Assembly (NCBI RefSeq): GCF_014873755.1
Contig: NZ_JADBEG010000001.1
Coordinates: 5,935,501-5,999,500, forward strand
Length of the DNA: 64,000 nt
Direction: 5' to 3'
Origin: Amycolatopsis lexingtonensis
Lineage (GTDB): Bacteria; Actinomycetota; Actinomycetes; Mycobacteriales; Pseudonocardiaceae
Part shown: piece after piece, positions 24,116 to 31,827 of the stretch
How the letters are laid out: every line of letters starts with the position of its first letter
Position numbering within the stretch: position 1 is the stretch's first letter
The notes under the pieces: generated by a model
Told to the model about the DNA's origin: nothing
Database searches by the model: none
What the model saw: the letters and a program-made list of their open reading frames with translations, nothing else
Made by a program: the position numbers and the translations under genes

Positions 24116-24685
24116 CTACTCGGCCGAAGCCCCGCGCTGCTCGACCACGAGCCGCTGGTGCCGGGCCGCGCGGACCCGGTCGCCGCAGGTCGTGGAGCAC
24201 CAGCGGCGGCGGGCGTGCTCGCGGAAGAAGAAGCGGACGCAGCCGTGCGCTTCGCACGGGCGGACCAGCCGGCCGAGGTCGCCGCCGACGACGTCGATCG
24301 CGTCGCGGGCCAGTGCCGCCACGGCCTCGTCGAGGGTGCCCGGCCGGGTGCTGCGCCATTCGCGCAGCGGGCCGCCCCGCCAGACGAGCTGGGGCGCGGC
24401 GGCGTCGGCGCGAGCGGCCGCGTTCACCGCCGACACGGCGGCGGCGTCGGGTTCGCGGTCGTCCACCAGCGCGGCCAGCAGTTCGCGGACGGCACCGCGC
24501 AGTTCGCTCAGCCGGGCCACGCCGGCCGGGTTCAGCGCCGCCGCCGGCAGGTCGTGCCGGCGCAGCCAGGCGGCGGCGCCGTGCGGTTCGGCGAGGTCGT
24601 CGACGTCGCCGCCCGGGCTCAACCGCCGGGTGTTGACCAGCGCCAGCGCGGGCGAGCGGTCCTCGCCGGGTGCCGCAGTGACCAC
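24116..24685 (-). CDS. CGNR zinc-finger transcriptional regulator (CGDR variant)
   Basis: 189 aa from a GTG near 24685; the frame continues upstream to 24817 across the promoter region, so the shorter start is preferred. N-terminal ABATE-type ligand domain (LALVNTRRL then DDLAEPHGAAAWLRRHDLPA). The C-terminal zinc finger has Cys pairs in CEAHGC and WCSTTCGDRVRAARH; the usual CGNR is CGDR here. Divergent from the hydrolase at 24789, with an inverted repeat between them. Confidence 0.87.
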   Translation of the reverse strand: MVTAAPGEDRSPALALVNTRRLSPGGDVDDLAEPHGAAAWLRRHDLPAAALNPAGVARLSELRGAVRELLAALVDDREPDAAAVSAVNAAARADAAAPQLVWRGGPLREWRSTRPGTLDEAVAALARDAIDVVGGDLGRLVRPCEAHGCVRFFFREHARRRWCSTTCGDRVRAARHQRLVVEQRGASAE

Positions 24686-24726
24686 GTCCGCCTCCCGAGT
24701 TCGGCTGCCCAGTTTTCCCTGGCTCG

Positions 24727-24775
24727 TTGACAGCCTACCTGTCTCATGGATAAATAAGAAAATAACCATGAGACA
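24727..24775 (+). promoter_or_regulatory. Consensus promoter and operator for the alpha/beta hydrolase
   Basis: TTGACA (24727-24732) is followed after 18 bp by TAAATA (24751-24756), a near-consensus housekeeping promoter in an AT-rich island unusual for this chromosome. Perfect 10-bp arms TGTCTCATGG (24740-24749) and CCATGAGACA (24766-24775) bracket the -10 and start region, so a bound regulator would occlude it. The divergent CGNR protein is the natural candidate. Confidence 0.7.
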
Positions 24776-24788
24776 CAAGGAGGATCCG

Positions 24789-25640
24789 ATGGTCGCCGTG
24801 CACCACCGCCACGCCACCGTCGCCGGGCACCGGCTCTTCTACCGGGAGGCCGGGCCCGCGGACGCGCCCACGATCGTGCTGCTCCACGGGTTCCCGACGA
24901 GCTCGCACATGTTCCGGCACCTCATCCCGGCGCTGGCCGACCGCTACCACGTCGTCGCGCCCGACTACCTGGGCGCGGGCGCGTCCGACGCCCCGCCGGT
25001 GACGGAGTTCGCCTACACCTTCGACGCGCTCGCCGACCTCACGCTCGGCCTGCTCGACGAGATCGGCCTGACCCACTTCGCGCTCTACATCCAGGACTTC
25101 GGCTCGCCGGTCGGCCTGCGCATCGCGACCGCCAACCCGGACCGGGTGACGGCGATCGTCACGCAGAACGGCAACGCCTACGTCGAAGGGCTGGGCGCCG
25201 GGCTGCCGCAGAAGCTCGCCGCCGGCACGCTGACCGAGGACGACCTGCGGGCCATGGTCACCCTCGAAGCCACCAAGGCGCAGTACCTCGACGGCGTGCC
25301 CGACCCGTCACTGGTCAGCCCGGACGTCTGGATCCACGACCAGGCCCTGCTCGACCGGCCCGGCGCCGCGGCGATCCAGCAGGCGCTGCTCGCCGGCTAC
25401 CACCACAACATCGGCCTGTACCCGAAGTTCCACGAGTACTTCCGGACCAGCCAGGTCCCGCTGCTCGCCGTCTGGGGCGCCAACGACGAGATCTTCGTCG
25501 CCGACGGCGCCCGCGCCTACGCCCGCGACCTGCCCGACGCCGAGATCCACCTCCTCGATTCGGGGCACTTCGCGCTGGAGACGCACCTCGACGCCATCGC
25601 CGGGTACATCCGCGGGTTCCTCGGGCGGGTAGTGGGTTAG
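24789..25640 (+). CDS. Alpha/beta hydrolase with Asp nucleophile (dehalogenase/epoxide hydrolase type)
   Basis: 283 aa; ATG 24789 with AAGGAGG upstream. Oxyanion motif HGFPTSS (around 36) and nucleophile elbow QDFGSP with Asp rather than Ser (around 103), then His in SGHFALETH (around 261). An Asp nucleophile marks haloalkane dehalogenases, fluoroacetate dehalogenases and epoxide hydrolases rather than esterases. Controlled from a strong promoter with an operator shared with the CGNR gene. Natural substrate unknown; inducible xenobiotic or epoxide clearance is plausible. Confidence 0.88.
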   Translation: MVAVHHRHATVAGHRLFYREAGPADAPTIVLLHGFPTSSHMFRHLIPALADRYHVVAPDYLGAGASDAPPVTEFAYTFDALADLTLGLLDEIGLTHFALYIQDFGSPVGLRIATANPDRVTAIVTQNGNAYVEGLGAGLPQKLAAGTLTEDDLRAMVTLEATKAQYLDGVPDPSLVSPDVWIHDQALLDRPGAAAIQQALLAGYHHNIGLYPKFHEYFRTSQVPLLAVWGANDEIFVADGARAYARDLPDAEIHLLDSGHFALETHLDAIAGYIRGFLGRVVG

Positions 25641-26392
25641 TCGACCAGCGCCCCGGCGCTGACGTTGACCGTGGCCGCCGTCATCGTGCGGGCCCGGTCG
25701 GACGCGACGAACGCCGCCACCGCCCCGACGTCGGCGAGGGTCGCCGCGCGGCCGAGCATCGTCTTGCCCACGATGTTCTTCTCGATCGCGTCGCGGCCGG
25801 GAAAACCGGCCGGGAGCACTTCGGGGATGCCGCCCGTCCGCAGCGTCACCGTCCGGATCCCGTGCGGCCCCAGCTCGGCGGCGAGCTGGCGGCGCATCGC
25901 CTCGAGCGCGTGGAAGGCCACCTGCAGCCCGCCGACGGGGTACTCGCGCACGGGATCCGCGTCGCCCCCGAACAGCAGGATGGCGCCGGACCGCTGCCCG
26001 ATCATGTGCCGCGCCGCCGCGCGCGCGGTCAGGAACTGGGTGCGCACGGCGGTCACCACCGGCCGTTCGTAGTCCGCGAGCGCCATCTCGGCCAGCGGCT
26101 TGCCCTGGACGTCGCCGTGCGAGATCAGGTTGAACGACACGTGCAGCCCACCCCGCGCGGCGACGGCGTCGGCGTGCTCGTCGACGGCCCGCTCGTCGAG
26201 CGCGTCGACCTCCGCGGTCTCGGCCGCGCCGCCGTCGGCCCGGATCCGCGCGGCGACTTCCTCCAGCCGCGCCCGGGTCCGCCCGGCGAGGAAGACGGTG
26301 GCGCCTTCCCCGGCGAAAGCGGCGGCGACGGCCGAGCCGATCCGGCCGCCGGCGCCGTAGACGATGGCGTTCTTGCCTGCGAGCAGGGTCAT
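25637..26392 (-). CDS. SDR family oxidoreductase with degenerate active site
   Basis: 251 aa. N-terminal KNAIVYGAGGRIGSAVAAAF is the NAD(P) motif (GAGGRIG). The C-terminus resembles classical SDRs (LGPHGIRTVTLRTGGIPEV; ATVNVSAGALVD), but the YxxxK stretch reads VGGLQVAFHALEAM, lacking both residues. This is the second SDR here without the pair (see 19291). The stop overlaps the convergent hydrolase stop by 4 bp. It may have lost dehydrogenase activity or use a different mechanism. Confidence 0.85.
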   Translation of the reverse strand: MTLLAGKNAIVYGAGGRIGSAVAAAFAGEGATVFLAGRTRARLEEVAARIRADGGAAETAEVDALDERAVDEHADAVAARGGLHVSFNLISHGDVQGKPLAEMALADYERPVVTAVRTQFLTARAAARHMIGQRSGAILLFGGDADPVREYPVGGLQVAFHALEAMRRQLAAELGPHGIRTVTLRTGGIPEVLPAGFPGRDAIEKNIVGKTMLGRAATLADVGAVAAFVASDRARTMTAATVNVSAGALVD

Positions 26393-26460
26393 GAGTCCTC
26401 CCTTGTCCGGGTGTGGTCACCCGTGCGTCGAACGGGAGGACCCGGAATCGACAGGGAGGC

Positions 26461-27051
26461 TCAGGCGGGGCGCGGCAGGATCGCGTGCCCGTGCACTTCC
26501 TTGGCCGCGAGGTACCGCACCGTCTCGCCGCTCGGGTCCGGCTGCACCAGCTGGCGCATCTCCGCCTTGATGCCCGCCGCCTCGAGCGCCGAGATCTTCG
26601 CCGGGTTGTTGGTCAGCAGCTGCACCGACTTGAGCTCGAGCTGCGCGAGCAGGGCCGCGGCGTCCCCGTAGGACCGGCTGTCCGCCTTGTACCCGAGTGC
26701 CGCGTAGCTCGCGAAGGTGTCCAGGCCCTTCTTCTGCGACAGCTCGTACCCCTCCGCTTTCGCGAACAAGCCGGCGCCACGGCCCTCCTGGTCGAGGTAG
26801 ACCAGCACGCCCGAGCCGTGCTTCCGGATGATGCGGAGGGATTCCTGCAGCTGCCAGCGGCAGTCGCAGTTCGTGGACTCGAAGATTTCGCCGTAGAGGC
26901 ACCGGGAGTGGATGCGGACGGGGCACCCGTCCACGGGCTCGCCGTAGACCGCCGCGCTCGGCGGGTTCATCCATTCGGGCCCGCCGTCGAGGACGATCGC
27001 GCGGAACGCCCCCTCCGCACCCTCCAGCTGGTGCACCACTGCTCCGGTCAC
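26461..27051 (-). CDS. ribA: GTP cyclohydrolase II
   Basis: 196 aa, a stand-alone RibA. Zinc ligands are three Cys in the segment CLYGEIFESTNCDC (around 51-64); the DQEGRGAGL motif (around 92) and the SYGDAAALLAQL / LLTNNPAK segments complete the active site. It opens GTP to the riboflavin precursor pyrimidine. Its GTG overlaps the stop of the upstream PfkB-like gene (GTGA, 27048-27051). There are no ribBDEH genes nearby, so this copy may serve a deazapurine- or pyrimidine-type product or supplement flavin supply. Confidence 0.92.
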   Translation of the reverse strand: MTGAVVHQLEGAEGAFRAIVLDGGPEWMNPPSAAVYGEPVDGCPVRIHSRCLYGEIFESTNCDCRWQLQESLRIIRKHGSGVLVYLDQEGRGAGLFAKAEGYELSQKKGLDTFASYAALGYKADSRSYGDAAALLAQLELKSVQLLTNNPAKISALEAAGIKAEMRQLVQPDPSGETVRYLAAKEVHGHAILPRPA

Positions 27052-28517
27052 GGGGTCTCCAGGGTCTGGTCGGTCTCGAGGGTGCGCTCGACCTCCTCGA
27101 GACCCGGCATCGAGTCGGCGATCTCGTCGAGAGTCGGGTTCGTCGCCATCGCCGCGATCGCCCAGTGCAGGGCTTCCTCGCGGCTCCGGCCGGCACCCTC
27201 TTGAATGAGTTTTTGGATGAGCGCCGCGGAAAAAGCTTCGCGGACGCCTGGTGCGTCGTCGAGCGGGACCGGCGGGCCCTCGATGTCGCGGGAGATCACG
27301 CTCGAGCGGATCCTACAACCAAAATTCTCGACGACACAGACCGCGCCCACTCCCAGCGCGAGCAGTGACCGGGCCAGGTCGTCGAGTGATTGTGGACTGT
27401 CCGGATCGGACAGCAGCCGGCGCAGCTCGCTTTCGCGGCCGACGAGGTAGTCGACCCCGCGCAGGAGCCGGTAGAGCTGCTGCGGAGCGGAGCGGGGTGG
27501 CGAAGCCTGCAGCAGCACCAGGGGTTTCCGCGCCTGCGTGGCCGCGGCCGACAGCGCCCACTTGATCGTGTCCATCGGCGGTTCGAGGGTGACCAGCACG
27601 GCGTCCGCCTCGGCCATCGCGTCCCGGACGCGCGGCGCGCGAAGGTCCTCTCTGGACAGCGAGACCTCGTCCTTGTTCATCCAGCCGAGGTACCGGGTCT
27701 CGCCGGTCTGGCTGACGAGCACCAGCGCCCGCGGGTTGGCGACGCCGGGGGTTTCCTTGACCAGCGCGGTCGACAGGCCTTCCTTGCGCATGAACTGCAG
27801 CAGGTCCTGGGCCTGGGAGTCGCCGCCGATCGCGGTGACGAGCCGCGCGTCGAGACCGAGGCGCCGCCCGGCCACCGCGAGGAGAAGGCCCTTGCCGCCC
27901 GGGTGCACGTCGAAGGACTGCGCCTGGACGGCCTCGCCGACCTCGGGCAGCTCGTCCGAAACCACGACGTGGTCGGTCACCGCGCTGCCGACCACCACGA
28001 CGGCACCCACGCTGTCGCCGGCGGGCTCGGCCACCACGGGCTCGACGTCGTGGACGCAGCGTTCGGCCAGCACGCCCAGCGTCCGGGTCTCGATGGAGCC
28101 GCGGAGGCTCCGGACCGTCGGCGGCGGGTACTCGCTCGAGACGCCGACCAGCGCGTGCAGGGCCTCCCACCCCTCGGCCAGCGCGCGGCGGCGCTCGCCC
28201 AGGTCGTCGGCGTACAGGCGGTCGATCTCGGGGCGCTCGCCCACGCGCGCGCGGAGTACACCGAGCGCCAGCGCGGCGTCCGCGATCAGGAGGTCGGCCG
28301 GGTCGAGCGCGGCGGCGGCGGAAGTCACGACGTGGACGATCGCTTCGCCTTCGGACTCGCCGGTCTCGCGGGCGCGGCGGCGGACGGCGGGCAGCTCGGC
28401 GAGCAGGCGGACGTCGACCTCGGTCGCGTCGAGGCGCTCGACAGTGAGCCCGCTGCGCGTCCTCAGCTTGAGGAAGACGCTCCGGACGCCCTCGACGGTG
28501 GCGTCGTATCTCGCCAT
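27048..28517 (-). CDS. PfkB-fold protein with extra N-terminal domain and altered catalytic motif
   Basis: 489 aa, against about 310 for typical PfkB kinases. Residues 1-165 form an uncharacterised domain (DATVEGVRSVFLKLRTRSGL; LADLLIADAALALGVLRAR-like helices). Residues 170-470 are a ribokinase fold (AVVVVGSAVTDHVVVSDELP; DVHPGGKGLLLAVAGRRLGL). At the position of the conserved GAGD catalytic motif the sequence reads APGVREAFSAALI, so the Asp base is replaced. It directly precedes and overlaps ribA, implying joint function. It could be a sensor or a kinase using Glu. Confidence 0.85.
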   Translation of the reverse strand: MARYDATVEGVRSVFLKLRTRSGLTVERLDATEVDVRLLAELPAVRRRARETGESEGEAIVHVVTSAAAALDPADLLIADAALALGVLRARVGERPEIDRLYADDLGERRRALAEGWEALHALVGVSSEYPPPTVRSLRGSIETRTLGVLAERCVHDVEPVVAEPAGDSVGAVVVVGSAVTDHVVVSDELPEVGEAVQAQSFDVHPGGKGLLLAVAGRRLGLDARLVTAIGGDSQAQDLLQFMRKEGLSTALVKETPGVANPRALVLVSQTGETRYLGWMNKDEVSLSREDLRAPRVRDAMAEADAVLVTLEPPMDTIKWALSAAATQARKPLVLLQASPPRSAPQQLYRLLRGVDYLVGRESELRRLLSDPDSPQSLDDLARSLLALGVGAVCVVENFGCRIRSSVISRDIEGPPVPLDDAPGVREAFSAALIQKLIQEGAGRSREEALHWAIAAMATNPTLDEIADSMPGLEEVERTLETDQTLETP

Positions 28518-28688
28518 CGCCTCAGCCTACCCCTCGGATGTCACTTGCCCTTCTCCGCATGGCACTTGCGCGCCGCGGTCCCACCACTCGTCGCAGCGGA
28601 GCCGCGAAGTTGCTCCATTCGGCCCGTTTGGGTCCGGCGTTCAGCGCTCTCTGATCGATCAAAGGGCGTCGACCAGGGATCGCTTCTT

Positions 28689-28715
28689 GATGTCATCGCA
28701 TTGTCAATTGACATC
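28689..28715. promoter_or_regulatory. Nested palindromes upstream of lipoprotein operon
   Basis: GATGTCA (28689-28695) and TGACATC (28709-28715) are perfect arms; within, TGTCAATTGACA (28702-28713) is a perfect 12-bp palindrome containing a TTGACA that could be a -35. The 250-bp gap 28518-28769 between divergent operons is AT-richer here. Confidence 0.5.
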
Positions 28716-28769
28716 GTTACAGGGCAAATGACAACCTGAGATTGCTTCATCGACCGTCGGGAGGTCGTC

Positions 28770-30011
28770 ATGCAGCTCAAGAACACCCCGCTCAGCCTGC
28801 GGAAGGCGACACCGCGACCAGCGCGTGTCACTCGGTCGGCATTTGCCGGGATGCTGGCACTGGGCGCCGTCATGGGCGGCTGCGCGGTGCCCGCGCGGAA
28901 CGTCGTCCCCGCCGGCGGGGACCGGGTCGTCGTGGTCGTCAGCGGGACGGCGAACGAGCCGCGGGCCGCCGTCACCGATGCCGTGCTCGCCGTGCTGCGC
29001 GACGCCGCGAACAGCGGGAACGTCTCGCAGCAGGGCTCGGGCAAGAGCAGCGTCGTGCTGATCTCGGCCGCGGACGGCGGGGACCGGCGCTCAGTCGTGC
29101 TCACCCCGCGGCGGGCCGACGGTTCCCTGGAACACGGCCTTTCCCGGCCGTCGCTGATCGACCGCAACGTGGCGAGCGCGGTCGACGCCATCGGTGCCAC
29201 GGTGGCGCACAAGAGCGGGCTCGACCTGCTCGCCGGCATCGCCGACGCCGTCCGCGGGGTGCCCGCCGGGACGCTGGTCGTGGACAGCAGCGGCCTGAGC
29301 ACCGGCGGGGCGTTCGACCTCCGGCAGGTCGGCTGGGCGGCGGACCCGGCGGCCGTCGCCGGGCAGCTGAGCGCGGCCCGGCAATTGCCGCGGCTGGACG
29401 GCTGGCACGTCGTCTTCGCCGGGCTCGGGTCGGTCGCCGGCCCGCAGCCGCCGCTGCCGGCGCCGGCGCGCGACCGGCTGGCCGCGTACTGGCAGGCGAT
29501 CTGCCGGGCGGCCGGTGCGGCCGCCTGCGACGTCGACCAGAGCCGGGTGCCGGCCGAGCCGTCGCGGGCCACCGCGGCGACGCCGGTCGTGCCCGTGCCG
29601 GGGGTGACGTCGGTGATCGGCCCGCGGGGCGAGGTCACCACCACGGTTTCGGACGCCGCGCTCGGCTTCGCCGGGAACTCCGCGGTGCTCTCCGAATCCG
29701 CCCGCGACTTGCTGCGGTCGCTGGCGGGCAGCATCACGGCCGGCCGTTCGAGCGCGCCGGTCACCGTCCGCGGCTTCGCGGCCGACCCCCCGGGGTCGAC
29801 CGACGCGGGGCGGCGGGAACTGGCGGAACAACGAGCGCGTGCCGTCGCCGGCGCGCTCACCGGGGCCGGCGTGACCCAGCGGGTCGACGCCACCGGCACC
29901 GGCACCGAACCCGGGGTCACCGCGGTGACCGGCGGGCGGTTCGACGAAGCGGCGGCGGCCCGGATGAGGCGGGTGGAGATCACGTACCAGGGCCCCGGCC
30001 CGAGCACGTAG
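28770..30011 (+). CDS. Lipoprotein with C-terminal OmpA-like domain
   Basis: 413 aa. The N-terminus ends with GAVMGGC, a plausible lipobox (Cys around 37), so it is likely anchored on the outer face of the membrane. The C-terminal 110 residues form an OmpA/MotB-type peptidoglycan-binding domain (FAGNSAVLSESARDLLRSLA, then VTVRGFAADPP and RRELAEQRARAVAGAL). The middle (50-270) is unrecognised. It precedes a four-helix membrane protein by 20 bp with an AGGAGG; together they may form an envelope complex linking membrane and cell wall. Confidence 0.78.
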   Translation: MQLKNTPLSLRKATPRPARVTRSAFAGMLALGAVMGGCAVPARNVVPAGGDRVVVVVSGTANEPRAAVTDAVLAVLRDAANSGNVSQQGSGKSSVVLISAADGGDRRSVVLTPRRADGSLEHGLSRPSLIDRNVASAVDAIGATVAHKSGLDLLAGIADAVRGVPAGTLVVDSSGLSTGGAFDLRQVGWAADPAAVAGQLSAARQLPRLDGWHVVFAGLGSVAGPQPPLPAPARDRLAAYWQAICRAAGAAACDVDQSRVPAEPSRATAATPVVPVPGVTSVIGPRGEVTTTVSDAALGFAGNSAVLSESARDLLRSLAGSITAGRSSAPVTVRGFAADPPGSTDAGRRELAEQRARAVAGALTGAGVTQRVDATGTGTEPGVTAVTGGRFDEAAAARMRRVEITYQGPGPST

Positions 30012-30031
30012 ACCGACCAGGAGGCACGGCC

Positions 30032-30862
30032 ATGACCAGCACCGACCAGACGAGAAACCTGCCACTCCCCCAGCCGCGGCCCCGCGCCGAGACGCCGGCG
30101 GGCGACCTGCTCCTCGCCCGTGTGCAGGAGCTGACCTACCGAGCCGCCCGCGCGATGGACGGCCACGTGGTGGGCCCGCACGGCCAGAACCTGACCGTCG
30201 GCGAGGCGCAGGCCCGCGCCGAGCTGATCGACCGGCTCATCGAGCTCGAGCAGCTGCGCGGCAGCCTGCGACACCGCCGCGTCGGCCGCGTAACGCGGGT
30301 GCTGACGCTGCTCACGGTGACGGTGGTCGACCTGCCGATCATGTTGTGGCTGGCCAGTTCCGTGTTCAACGTCGACTGGAGCGACCCGCTCGGCCTGCCG
30401 CTGGCGATCAGCATCGTGATCTCGGTGCTGGCCACCGGCGGCGCGGCGACGGCGCTGCACCACCTCGGCCACAACCAGCGCCAGCACAAGAACGCCAAGC
30501 GGCAGCTGGACTGGCCGAAGCTGTCGGTGGGTTCGAAGCTCAGCCTGGTCACGGTGGGGCTGCTGGTCGGGCTGATGGGCGTGGTGATGTTCGTCCGGGT
30601 GTACACGGAGGGCGTGCTGTCCGGGATGAACGACCTCGCCGTGCTGATGGCGGTGCTGGTCGCGCTGGTGATGGTGGTGTCGGCGACCTTGGTGTTCTGG
30701 ACGGCCTTCCGCGACGGCTCGCTGGAGCAGGACGACCTGCGCCACTACAGCGACAGCGTCCGGCCGTTCCTGGCGGCGAAGCGCGAGTACGAGGACCAAG
30801 CGCACGAGCTGAGCTGCCAGTACGACCTCCTGCGCCGCCAGGCGGGCCGCGCGGAGGAATGA
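30032..30862 (+). CDS. Four-TM membrane protein of unknown function
   Basis: 276 aa; ATG at 30032 after AGGAGGCACGGCC. N-terminal 80 residues are cytosolic with helices rich in Arg/Glu (GEAQARAELIDRLIELEQLR). Four hydrophobic segments follow: VLTLLTVTVVDLPIMLWLA; PLAISIVISVLATGGAATAL; LSLVTVGLLVGLMGVVMFV; and LMAVLVALVMVVSATLVFW. The C-terminus is a charged helix. I do not recognise the family. Co-transcribed with the OmpA-like lipoprotein; a strong terminator follows. Confidence 0.75.
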   Translation: MTSTDQTRNLPLPQPRPRAETPAGDLLLARVQELTYRAARAMDGHVVGPHGQNLTVGEAQARAELIDRLIELEQLRGSLRHRRVGRVTRVLTLLTVTVVDLPIMLWLASSVFNVDWSDPLGLPLAISIVISVLATGGAATALHHLGHNQRQHKNAKRQLDWPKLSVGSKLSLVTVGLLVGLMGVVMFVRVYTEGVLSGMNDLAVLMAVLVALVMVVSATLVFWTAFRDGSLEQDDLRHYSDSVRPFLAAKREYEDQAHELSCQYDLLRRQAGRAEE

Positions 30863-30880
30863 CCTCGGGGGAACCCGGGG

Positions 30881-30920
30881 ACCCGGGCCGGCGGGAAAGG
30901 GGCTGCCCGCCGGCCCGGGT
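30881..30920 (+). terminator. 15-bp perfect hairpin terminator
   Basis: ACCCGGGCCGGCGGG (30881-30895) and CCCGCCGGCCCGGGT (30906-30920) pair perfectly with a 10-base loop, 18 bp after the operon's last stop. Confidence 0.85.
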
Positions 30921-30936
30921 GACGACGAGACGCGGT

Positions 30937-30989
30937 GTCTTGAATGACTCATTCAGGTCTTCGGAGGTCCTGAATGAGTCATTCAAGAC
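30937..30989. repeat. 53-bp double-palindrome element, copy 2
   Basis: Begins GTCTTGAATGACTCATTCAG and ends CTGAATGAGTCATTCAAGAC around a central TCTTCGGAGG, so the two 20-bp ends pair perfectly. The first half-palindrome has C at its centre and the second G. It lies between a terminator and the convergent SCO6745-like gene. See 9518 and 39127. Confidence 0.9.
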
Positions 30990-31003
30990 GTGCGGCGCGA
31001 GCG

Positions 31004-31819
31004 TCAGGGGCGGGGCACGCCCATCGGGTTCGGCACCGGCACCACCCCGCTGTCGATCACCGCCCGGCTCAGCGGGACCGCCAGCTCCAGCGCCCGCTCG
31101 AGATCCGCTCCCAGCGCGTCCACCGGCGCGGCCGCCAGCCGATCGGTGTCGGCCTCGATTCCCCGCCGCAGCTCCCGCCCCGCCTCCGTCAGCCGCCCCT
31201 CCCCATCGAGAACTCCCCGATCCCGCAACCGATCCACCGCCGCGTCCCACTCCTCGTCCGACCACCCGCGGTGCGGCTGGACGTCCGCGCGGCCGATCAC
31301 CCCGTCGCCGATGTGGGTCAACGTCGTCTCCAGCCCGCTCAAGCCCGCGTGGACCGCCGCCAGGACGTGGCCGTCGCCGCGGTGCTCGCGCAGGATCGTC
31401 GTCGCCAGCCACAGCGCCGCCGCCGGGTTCGCGGGCTTCGGGACCGCCGCCCACGCCGCCGCCAGCGGGCGCCCGCCGAAGTCGCACGCCTCGACCGCGC
31501 GCCACAGCAGCGCTGCCAGTTCCGGAGCCGGGGGCACCGCCGCCGAGACCGCCTCGAGCCGCGACTCCACGACGTCCGCGGGCGAGGCGAACGACCACGC
31601 GTCCGGCAGCGCCCGCGCCACCATCGCGGGCGCGAAGCCGAACAGCACCGACGCCGCCGGCCCGGGGCCGATCGGGCCCAGCGGCGCCAGGCGGCCCGCG
31701 AAGTAGCCCATCCAGTACCCGCGCAGGCCCGCCGCCTTGGCCGCCGCCGCGGTCTCGGGCGCGAAGTAGACGACGGCGTGCAACGGTTCCACGGCCGCCC
31801 AGAGCCGGCGTGCGGTCAT
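31004..31819 (-). CDS. SCO6745/SalK-like family protein
   Basis: 271 aa. It begins ARRLWAAVEPLHAVVYFAPE and continues AAGLRGYWMGYFAGRLAPLG, the characteristic N-terminus of the SCO6745 family found across actinomycetes, whose biochemical role is unknown to me. The C-terminal half (WSDEEWDAAVDRLRDRGVLD, then LTEAGRELRRGIEADTDRLA) looks like a winged-helix module. It starts 8 bp after the aspartyl-tRNA synthetase gene and should share its T-box leader, tying an uncharacterised protein to aspartate or tRNA supply. Confidence 0.82.
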   Translation of the reverse strand: MTARRLWAAVEPLHAVVYFAPETAAAAKAAGLRGYWMGYFAGRLAPLGPIGPGPAASVLFGFAPAMVARALPDAWSFASPADVVESRLEAVSAAVPPAPELAALLWRAVEACDFGGRPLAAAWAAVPKPANPAAALWLATTILREHRGDGHVLAAVHAGLSGLETTLTHIGDGVIGRADVQPHRGWSDEEWDAAVDRLRDRGVLDGEGRLTEAGRELRRGIEADTDRLAAAPVDALGADLERALELAVPLSRAVIDSGVVPVPNPMGVPRP

Positions 31820-31827
31820 GCTTCTCC

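Noticed and set aside
30549..31598. Minus-strand frame containing LNDSFRTSEDLNESFK
   Set aside because: The Leu-Asn-Asp-Ser-Phe words are a translation of the palindromic repeat, not a protein domain; the real gene here is in another frame.
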